Positions 5,461-9,949 of a stretch of DNA of 9,949 nucleotides are shown here, one piece after another. The notes below the pieces were generated by a model, which saw nothing but the letters and a program-made list of their open reading frames with translations, was not told the DNA's origin and did no database searches. The DNA is taken from assembly GCA_958407555.1 (NCBI GenBank), contig CATYJC010000064.1:1-9949 (forward strand). The letters run 5' to 3'. The DNA comes from an uncultured Collinsella sp. Lineage in GTDB: Bacteria; Actinomycetota; Coriobacteriia; Coriobacteriales; Coriobacteriaceae. Positions within the stretch are counted from its first letter, which is position 1; each line of letters opens with the position of its first letter. Made by a program: the position numbers and the translations under genes.

Positions 5461-6780
5461 ATGTCTGCCGATTCCCTTCGTGATACCGCGTTTTGCGATG
5501 TTTTGAACCGCGAGCTTGTCTGTGCGCTCGGCTGCACTGAGCCTATTGCCGTTGCCTATGCAGCGGCGCTGGCGAGCCAGACGCTCGGTTGCGAACCCGA
5601 TCATATGGATGTCGCCTGCTCGGGCAACATCATCAAGAACGTTAAGAGCGTGACCGTGCCCAACTCGGGCGGTATGCACGGTATTGAAGCGGCGGCCGTG
5701 CTGGGTGCCGTGGGCGGCGACGCCAAGAGCGCGCTCGAGGTGCTCGAGAGCGTTAACGACGAGGACCGTGCTCGCGTGGCCGAGCTCCTCGCCGATGCCG
5801 GTTACTGCGATGTGTCGCTTGTCGAGGGTGTGCCCAACCTCTACATCAAGGTGACTGCCGCAGCCGGGGGCCATACCGCAGTCGTCGAGATTACCGACCG
5901 CCACACCAATGTCACGTGCCATACGCTCGACGGTATTCCGGTATGCGGCAAGTCGGCGGGGGAGTGTGCCGCCTGCGCCGAGCGCGTTGTGGCCGAGCGT
6001 GCGGCAGATAGCGCTGACACGCCCATGTCGATTGAGTCCATCATCGACTTTATCGAGGACGGCGACATCGATGGTGCCCGCGCTGCCGTTGAGCGTCAGA
6101 TTGAGCTGAACGGCGCGATCAGCGCCGAGGGCCTGGCGCACGCTTGGGGTGCCGAGGTTGGCCGCACGCTGCTGGGTGCTCGTGCCGATGACGTCGCCTG
6201 CCGTGCCCGCGCCCGTGCGGCCGCCGGGTCCGACGCCCGCATGAACGGCTGTGCGCTGCCGGTCGCCATTGTGTGCGGCTCGGGCAACCAGGGCATTACC
6301 TGCGCACTGCCCGTTATGGAGTATGCCGAGTACCTGCGCTGCGACCACGATCGCCTGGTGCGCGCCGTGATGCTGTCCGATCTTATCGCCGTGCATATCA
6401 AGAGCTATATTGGTGCGCTCTCGGCGTTTTGCGGTGCTATTTGCGCCGCGTGCGGCGCCGGCGCCGCGATTACCTGGCTGTGTGGTGGCACGCGCGAGCA
6501 GATCGGCGCGACAGTCTCGAACACGCTCGGCAACGTTGGCGGCATCGTGTGCGATGGCGCCAAGGCAAGCTGCGCCGCCAAGATTTCCGCTGCCGTCGAT
6601 GCGGCGATTCTGGGCCATGATATGGCCATGCAAGGCCGCGGCTTCCGCGCCGGTGAGGGCCTGATCCAGGATACCGTCGAGCAGACAATCGCCAGCATGG
6701 GCTACGTGGGCCGTGTGGGCATGAAGGACACCGACGTCGAGATCCTCAACATCATGATCGGCAAGACTCGAGTCTGTTAG
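5461..6780 (+). CDS. cyuA: L-cysteine desulfidase-type enzyme (CyuA/YhaM, UPF0597 family)
   Basis: Members of this iron-sulfur family, related to the serine dehydratase alpha chain, break L-cysteine into pyruvate, ammonia and sulfide in the cytosol. The 439-residue product starts after GGAG (5451-5454), six bases before the ATG. It has the family opening ALGCTEPIAVAYAAA with cysteine 25, then ACSGNIIKNVKSVTVPNSG (52-70), VCGSGNQG (271-278), and a cysteine-rich C-terminal part with FCGAICAACGAG (323-334) and GIVCDGAKASC (361-371). Cysteines 25, 324, 364 and 371 have the same spacing as the cluster and active-site cysteines I recall from the Methanocaldococcus enzyme. The family was long a UPF and some members may prefer serine or another substrate, so substrate is inferred. 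No transporter gene lies beside it. It is probably monocistronic, with a palindromic operator candidate upstream. Confidence 0.88.
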   Translation: MSADSLRDTAFCDVLNRELVCALGCTEPIAVAYAAALASQTLGCEPDHMDVACSGNIIKNVKSVTVPNSGGMHGIEAAAVLGAVGGDAKSALEVLESVNDEDRARVAELLADAGYCDVSLVEGVPNLYIKVTAAAGGHTAVVEITDRHTNVTCHTLDGIPVCGKSAGECAACAERVVAERAADSADTPMSIESIIDFIEDGDIDGARAAVERQIELNGAISAEGLAHAWGAEVGRTLLGARADDVACRARARAAAGSDARMNGCALPVAIVCGSGNQGITCALPVMEYAEYLRCDHDRLVRAVMLSDLIAVHIKSYIGALSAFCGAICAACGAGAAITWLCGGTREQIGATVSNTLGNVGGIVCDGAKASCAAKISAAVDAAILGHDMAMQGRGFRAGEGLIQDTVEQTIASMGYVGRVGMKDTDVEILNIMIGKTRVC

Positions 6781-6786
6781 TTCATT

Positions 6787-6816
6787 GGTTCCGCCGTTCT
6801 ACCGAACGGCGGACCG
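6787..6816 (+). terminator. Hairpin after the cyuA-like gene
   Basis: TCCGCCGTTC (6790-6799) pairs perfectly with GAACGGCGGA (6804-6813) around a TACC loop, seven bases after the stop codon. Two further G-C pairs can form outside a bulge. There is no U-run, so it may act as a 3' end stabiliser as much as a terminator. Confidence 0.55.
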
Positions 6817-6827
6817 GTCGACGCTGC

Positions 6828-6926
6828 AAGCCCGCCAGAGCGGCAATCTGCCTTTCAACTTCGGCGGCATGATCAGAAGATCAATGCCGCCTTGTTTCAA
6901 GGCACCTTGCTCGCTCTGGCGGGCTT
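6828..6926. repeat. Long nested imperfect palindrome (about 99 bp)
   Basis: Nearly the whole element pairs with itself. 6828-6842 pairs with 6912-6926 (15 perfect pairs); 6843-6846 with 6907-6910; 6849-6854 with 6899-6904; 6857-6859 with 6894-6896; and 6863-6874 with 6879-6891 (12 pairs, one bulge), closed by an AGAA loop. That makes about 40 pairs, interrupted only by small near-symmetric internal loops. It holds no ORF. CGCTG occurs one base outside each end (6822-6826 and 6928-6932), which could be a 5-bp target duplication. Candidates are a MITE-like or ERIC-like palindromic insertion, a structured small RNA, or an elaborate 3' end of the cyuA-like transcript. The strand is therefore left open. 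Confidence 0.7.
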
Positions 6927-6962
6927 TCGCTGTCGTTGCCATAACATCGGCGTTGTCTTTGT

Positions 6963-6998
6963 AATGTGACAAAGGGACGGTCTATTTGTCACATTTTT
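6963..6998 (+). terminator. 11-bp inverted repeat with T-run, REP-like
   Basis: AATGTGACAAA (6963-6973) pairs perfectly with TTTGTCACATT (6985-6995), loop GGGACGGTCTA, and the right arm runs into TTTTT (6994-6998). On the plus strand it fits an intrinsic terminator for rightward transcripts, closing the spacer before the convergent HAD gene. The TGACAAAGGGACGGT motif resembles short palindromes that I recall as scattered in gut Actinobacteria and Clostridia, so it may be a repetitive extragenic element. Confidence 0.55.
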
Positions 6999-7036
6999 CT
7001 CAACCTGCGGCGCTATTTTGTTTGGTGGGAGGGGTC

Positions 7037-7795
7037 CTATGACAGTTCGTCGGCTACTTGGTGTTCGTAGAAGGCTTCGATTACGGCGTTAAAGTCGCGG
7101 GCGAAGTCTTCCATGGTTCCGTGCCAGGTGGCTCGGCTGGGTTTTCCCTGGCCAACATAGGCGGTTTGGATACCGCAGTCGGGGCTGGGGAAGTCGCGCT
7201 TGGGATCGTTGCCCACCATAAGGACCTCGTGCGGCTCGAGTCCCATCACCTGCAGCTGCTCGAGATAGTAGGTGGCATCGGGCTTGCAGCGGGTGGTGTT
7301 TCCCATGTGCGTGACGAGCTCAAAGGGGGCGTCGGCCAGGTCACCCCAACCCATGCGGCACTCGATGGCCCCCTGCGGAAAGCTGGGGTTGGTAAAGAGC
7401 GCGCAGCGCAGCCCTGCGTCCTGTACGGCCTGAAGCGCGGCGTGCGCGCCCGGCATGGCGTGGGCGTTGATGACATCGTCATTCTTGTGCGGAAGCACTT
7501 CGCGGTCGTAGTAGGTAAACGCCTCGTAGATGAGGGGATCGGAGAGGCAGATGCCGCATCGGCGCTCGACCTCGGTGCGGTAAAACTCAAGATTGGTGCG
7601 GTTGTCCGTGCCGCTTCGGCGGTTGGCGTTGAGGTCGACCAGGATGGTGCCGAGGCGTGCCATCGTGCCACCGCGGCTGCGGCGCCCGATATCCGCGAGC
7701 ATCGACGAGACATCCTTAAAATAGCGAAGGATGAACGCGTTGAGGTTGATGCTAAGAAGCGTCTCGTCCATATCGAAAACGACTGCTTTGAGCAC
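7037..7795 (-). CDS. HAD-family hydrolase (probable phosphatase)
   Basis: This 252-residue protein belongs to the haloacid dehalogenase superfamily of aspartate-dependent phosphohydrolases. Motif I is FDMDETL with nucleophile Asp8 and general acid Asp10. Motif II is FTNPS with Thr135. Motif III is the lysine of CKPD (Lys171). Motif IV is VGNDPKRDF with Asp197 and Asp201. A largely helical cap of about 90 residues lies between motifs I and II (roughly 15-105), so it is a C1-cap type. The substrate cannot be read from the sequence; sugar phosphates, nucleotides or phosphoglycolate are typical for relatives. It starts with GTG at 7795, preceded on the minus strand by AAAGGTG at about six bases; no ATG gives motif I at the usual distance. 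It is divergent from rpsA and appears to stand alone. A TTGACG on the minus strand (7882-7877) could be part of its promoter. Confidence 0.9.
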   Translation of the reverse strand: MLKAVVFDMDETLLSINLNAFILRYFKDVSSMLADIGRRSRGGTMARLGTILVDLNANRRSGTDNRTNLEFYRTEVERRCGICLSDPLIYEAFTYYDREVLPHKNDDVINAHAMPGAHAALQAVQDAGLRCALFTNPSFPQGAIECRMGWGDLADAPFELVTHMGNTTRCKPDATYYLEQLQVMGLEPHEVLMVGNDPKRDFPSPDCGIQTAYVGQGKPSRATWHGTMEDFARDFNAVIEAFYEHQVADELS

Positions 7796-7884
7796 GCGGG
7801 CACCTTTCTCGATAAATCGTTCCAGAATCGTTGGCTCCGGATACTTTACCCCAAAGCCGTATGCCTAACTGCCTATCGTCAACT

Positions 7885-7926
7885 TATGGAGACGGTCGTC
7901 CACAAGATTGCGAAAAAGTCTCCATA
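7885..7926. repeat. 9-bp inverted repeat in the HAD-rpsA spacer
   Basis: TATGGAGAC (7885-7893) and GTCTCCATA (7918-7926) are perfect complements around a 24-base spacer. No T-run follows on either strand. It lies between divergent promoters, upstream of the probable rpsA promoter, and may be an operator or a hairpin in the HAD leader RNA. Confidence 0.4.
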
Positions 7927-7950
7927 CGAGTAAAAAATCGCAGTTCACGC

Positions 7951-7979
7951 TTGAAATCGAAATGATTTCCCCGTAACCT
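7951..7979 (+). promoter_or_regulatory. Candidate rpsA promoter
   Basis: TTGAAA (7951-7956) matches the -35 consensus at five of six positions and TAACCT (7974-7979) fits the TAnnnT -10 form, with a 17-base spacer. Transcription would begin near 7986 and leave a leader of about 125 bases before rpsA, long enough to hold regulatory structure. Confidence 0.6.
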
Positions 7980-8067
7980 ATACGAACGTGATTGCATAAG
8001 CGTCACATTAGTATCTGTCGGCTCCCGAGTGTTCCTAAACGTTGTGTGCTTGTCGCACCCTTCTGTA

Positions 8068-8106
8068 GGTCCTAGCAATCGGGGCCCCGTAGTTCGAAAG
8101 GGGTCC
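8068..8106 (+). promoter_or_regulatory. Possible two-state leader masking the rpsA ribosome binding site
   Basis: GGGCCCC (8082-8088) can pair with GGGGTCC (8100-8106), six Watson-Crick pairs and one G-U, burying the AAAGGGG binding site (8097-8103). The same 8082-8086 can instead pair with GGTCC at 8068-8072, which would free the binding site. The structures exclude each other. S1 is known to repress its own translation in Escherichia coli, so feedback control here is plausible but inferred. Confidence 0.4.
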
Positions 8107-8110
8107 ACCT

Positions 8111-9277
8111 TTGAGTGAGATTCAGAACTCGTCCATTTTCTCTCTTGACGATGTCAACGAGGAGGAGATGAACAACCTCATCGACGGTACGATTACCGAC
8201 TTTGATGAGGGCGATCTCGTTAACGGCACTGTCGTTAAGATCGAGCATGACGAGGTGCTCGTTGACATCGGATTCAAGTCCGAGGGCGTTATCCCGGTCC
8301 GCGAGCTGTCCATCCGCAAGGACGCTAACCCTGCAGACATCGTTGCACTCGGTGATCCCATCGAGGCTCTGGTTCTCCAGAAGGAGGACAAGGACGGTCG
8401 TCTGGTCCTGTCCAAGAAGCGTGCCGAGTACGAGCGTGCTTGGAACCGCATCGAGGAGAAGTTCAACTCCGGCGAGAACGTCGAGGGCGAGGTTATCGAG
8501 GTTGTCAAGGGCGGCCTGATCCTCGACATCGGCCTGCGTGGCTTCCTGCCCGCTTCCCTCGTCGACCTCCGTCGCGTCAAGGACCTCACCTCCTACATGG
8601 GCACCCGCATCGAGGCCCGCGTCATCGAGATGGATCGCAACCGCAACAACGTCGTCCTCTCCCGTCGCGTCGTGCTCGAGGAGTCCCGTAAGGCTGAGCG
8701 CTCCGAGATCCTGTCCAAGCTCAAGTCTGGCATGCGTCTCCAGGGCACCGTTTCCTCCATCGTCGACTTCGGCGCCTTCGTCGACCTCGGCGGTATCGAC
8801 GGCCTCATCCACATCTCCGAGCTCTCTTGGAACCACGTCAACCATCCTTCCGAGGTTGTCAAGGTCGGCCAGGAGGTCGAGGTCGAGGTTCTCGACGTCG
8901 ATCTCAACCGCGAGCGCATCTCCCTGGGTCTCAAGCAGACCACCGAGGATCCGTGGCGCGCACTGGTCAAGAAGTACCCCGTCGGCGCCATCGTCGAGGG
9001 CACTGTGACCAAGCTTGTCCCGTTCGGCGCTTTCGTCGACCTGGGCGAGGGCATCGAGGGCCTGGTGCACATCTCCGAGATGGCCAACAAGCACGTCGAT
9101 CAGCCTTCTCAGGTCACCCATGTGGGCGACAAGGTTCAGGTCAAGGTCATGGAGATCGACCTCGACCGTCGTCGTATCTCCCTGTCCATGAAGTCTGCTG
9201 CTGAGACTCTGGGCGTCGAGATCGAGGTTACCCCGCTGCCCTCCGAGAAGAAGGACGAGGAGACCGACGCCGAGTAA
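8111..9277 (+). CDS. rpsA: 30S ribosomal protein S1 (four S1 domains)
   Basis: S1 binds single-stranded mRNA through OB-fold S1 domains and helps load mRNA on the small subunit. The 388-residue product has four S1 domains, roughly residues 34-107, 119-190, 205-275 and 291-363; Gram-positive S1-type proteins are usually this short, against six domains in Escherichia coli. Domains 3 and 4 are the most canonical, with VDFGAFVDLGGIDGLIHISEL and PFGAFVDLGEGIEGLVHISEM, and are clearly duplicated. The tail is acidic and lysine-rich. The start is TTG at 8111, seven bases after AAAGGGG (8097-8103); no ATG or in-frame GTG is near, and a later start would remove conserved sequence. A TTG start on so abundant a protein suggests deliberate damping of initiation. 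A strong terminator follows, and rnpB is the next gene. Confidence 0.97.
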   Translation: MSEIQNSSIFSLDDVNEEEMNNLIDGTITDFDEGDLVNGTVVKIEHDEVLVDIGFKSEGVIPVRELSIRKDANPADIVALGDPIEALVLQKEDKDGRLVLSKKRAEYERAWNRIEEKFNSGENVEGEVIEVVKGGLILDIGLRGFLPASLVDLRRVKDLTSYMGTRIEARVIEMDRNRNNVVLSRRVVLEESRKAERSEILSKLKSGMRLQGTVSSIVDFGAFVDLGGIDGLIHISELSWNHVNHPSEVVKVGQEVEVEVLDVDLNRERISLGLKQTTEDPWRALVKKYPVGAIVEGTVTKLVPFGAFVDLGEGIEGLVHISEMANKHVDQPSQVTHVGDKVQVKVMEIDLDRRRISLSMKSAAETLGVEIEVTPLPSEKKDEETDAE

Positions 9278-9300
9278 ATCGGTTTGACGATCACTTGTTT

Positions 9301-9334
9301 AAGGGATCCGTCCGTAATGGACGGATCCCTTTTT
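9301..9334 (+). terminator. Terminator of rpsA
   Basis: Bases 9301-9313 pair perfectly with 9319-9331 (13 pairs, loop GTAAT), followed by more T residues. It is the strongest intrinsic terminator in the window. Confidence 0.95.
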
Positions 9335-9565
9335 GCATTTGGCGCCGAGATGCGCAATGCTGCCGGGCTGTCCACAGGCTATTGGGTTGTCGGTGCATGA
9401 AAAAATGCCGACATCCCGCCTCGGGGAGGAGGCGGGAACGCACCGAGTAGACGGAGGGGTGCGGAGCGCGGTCGCGTCTCGACTGACGACGTTGCCCATC
9501 GACGACCCTATTGTACTGCATAGCGTGGTTCTTGGTTTATCGTGTCGAACGCTTGTGTTGTGCCA
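9335..9565. other. Structured spacer upstream of rnpB, no gene seen
   Basis: No ORF has a ribosome binding site. Two hairpins lie side by side: 9388-9392 with 9409-9413 enclosing 9395-9398 with 9405-9408, and 9415-9422 with 9429-9436 (eight perfect GC-rich pairs). An alternative pairing, 9390-9396 with 9440-9446, would break the first hairpin. On the minus strand a run of six T residues lies inside the first hairpin. It may be a small RNA or a boundary element; I cannot assign it. Confidence 0.35.
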
Positions 9566-9592
9566 TTGCCTGCGGCAACGGTGTGCTACACT
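9566..9592 (+). promoter_or_regulatory. Candidate rnpB promoter
   Basis: TACACT at 9587-9592 is a good -10 and is preceded by TGC, giving an extended -10. TTGCCT at 9566-9571 could be the -35 but the spacer is only 15 bases. The predicted start near 9600 coincides with the 5' end of RNase P RNA. Confidence 0.6.
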
Positions 9593-9599
9593 CTTTCAC

Positions 9600-9949
9600 T
9601 GCTGAGTGGGCCAGACGGTCGCGCGATGTGCTGCTTGCAGCACGCGTGAGGAAAGTCCGGGCTCCAGAGGGCGGGATGCCGGCTAACGGCCGGGCGGAGT
9701 GATCCGACGGAAAGCGCCGCAGAAAAGAAGACTCCCACCTGCGCCGCAAGGCGTAAAGGGAAAAGCTGAAACGGTGGTGTAAGAGACCACCAGCGTCGTG
9801 GCAACACGGCGGCTTGGCAAGCCCCATCCGGAGCAAGCGCGAATAGGAACGCTATGGGCCGGCCCGGTCCGCGTTCGGGTAGCGTGCGTGGAGCTGCACG
9901 GTAACGTGCAGACAAGATAAATGACCGTTCACGACAGAACCCGGCTTAT
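9600..9949 (+). ncRNA. rnpB: RNase P RNA (bacterial type A), 3' end cut by the window
   Basis: This is the catalytic RNA that cuts the 5' leader from pre-tRNAs with the RnpA protein. The conserved core is plain: GAGGAAAGTCCGGGCTCC at 9648-9665, the hairpin GGTGGT/ACCACC at 9773-9791 around TGTAAGAG, GAATAGGAACGCTATGGG from 9841, and the near-terminal ACAGAACCCGGCTTAT at 9934-9949. The 5' strand of helix P1 (about GAGTGGGCC, 9604-9612) has no partner in the window, so roughly 10-30 bases of the 3' end lie beyond the edge. The exact 5' end is set by the promoter and P1 and is accurate to a few bases. Transcription is rightward, the same as rpsA but from its own promoter. Confidence 0.97.

Noticed and set aside
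5440..6633. Minus-strand ORF opposite the cysteine desulfidase-like gene
   Set aside because: Codon-bias shadow with an alanine, glycine and arginine-rich translation and no family signal.
7058..7933. Plus-strand ORF opposite the HAD gene
   Set aside because: The minus strand carries all four HAD motifs in order; the plus frame shows none.
8072..9121. Minus-strand ORF opposite rpsA
   Set aside because: Its leucine and aspartate-rich repeats are the mirror of the S1 domain repeats, not a protein.
9333..9605. 90-codon ORF between rpsA and rnpB
   Set aside because: It starts without a binding site, spans several hairpins and overlaps the rnpB promoter.
1..9949. CRISPR arrays, tRNA genes, prophage or insertion sequence genes
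   Set aside because: No regularly spaced repeats, cloverleaf-like sequences or transposase/integrase-like products were seen on either strand; the only mobile-element hint is the gene-less palindrome at 6828-6926.

Overview
The window looks like ordinary chromosome from a high-GC Gram-positive gut bacterium of the Collinsella type (Coriobacteriia). I infer this from the GC-rich coding sequence with strong C/G third positions, the recurrent GAAAGG-type ribosome binding sites, the short four-domain S1 protein and the style of the RNase P RNA. The genus is an inference and was not searched.

Layout. 1-574: a long untranslated region ahead of argG that contains a 24-codon arginine-rich leader ORF (295-369) and competing hairpins. 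575-1801: argG. 1802-2323: a strong hairpin terminator, a 56-codon unrecognised ORF (2035-2205) and a structured stretch before argH. 2324-3754: argH. 4140-4544: ndk with its own promoter and terminator. 4722-5189 (minus): rpiB, convergent with ndk. 5461-6780: an iron-sulfur cysteine desulfidase-type enzyme. 6781-7036: an unusually palindromic spacer with three inverted repeats, one almost 100 bases long. 7037-7795 (minus): a HAD phosphatase. 8111-9277: rpsA, starting with TTG. 9600-9949: rnpB, which runs off the right edge a few bases before its 3' end.

How the genes relate. argG and argH perform the last two steps of arginine synthesis (citrulline to argininosuccinate to arginine). They are neighbours, but each has its own long leader and the two are separated by a terminator. 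The remaining genes are housekeeping genes in single units: nucleotide balance (ndk), pentose phosphate (rpiB), cysteine breakdown to pyruvate, ammonia and sulfide (cyuA-like), translation (rpsA) and tRNA processing (rnpB).

The most interesting signal is upstream of argG. A short ORF with a near-ideal ribosome binding site ends in three consecutive CGA arginine codons and a stop. It is followed by mutually exclusive pairings and a terminator-like hairpin with a U-run. This is the architecture of ribosome-mediated transcription attenuation, here apparently tuned to arginine. Second is the long nested hairpin at 6828-6926. Third is a possible two-state leader that can hide the rpsA ribosome binding site.
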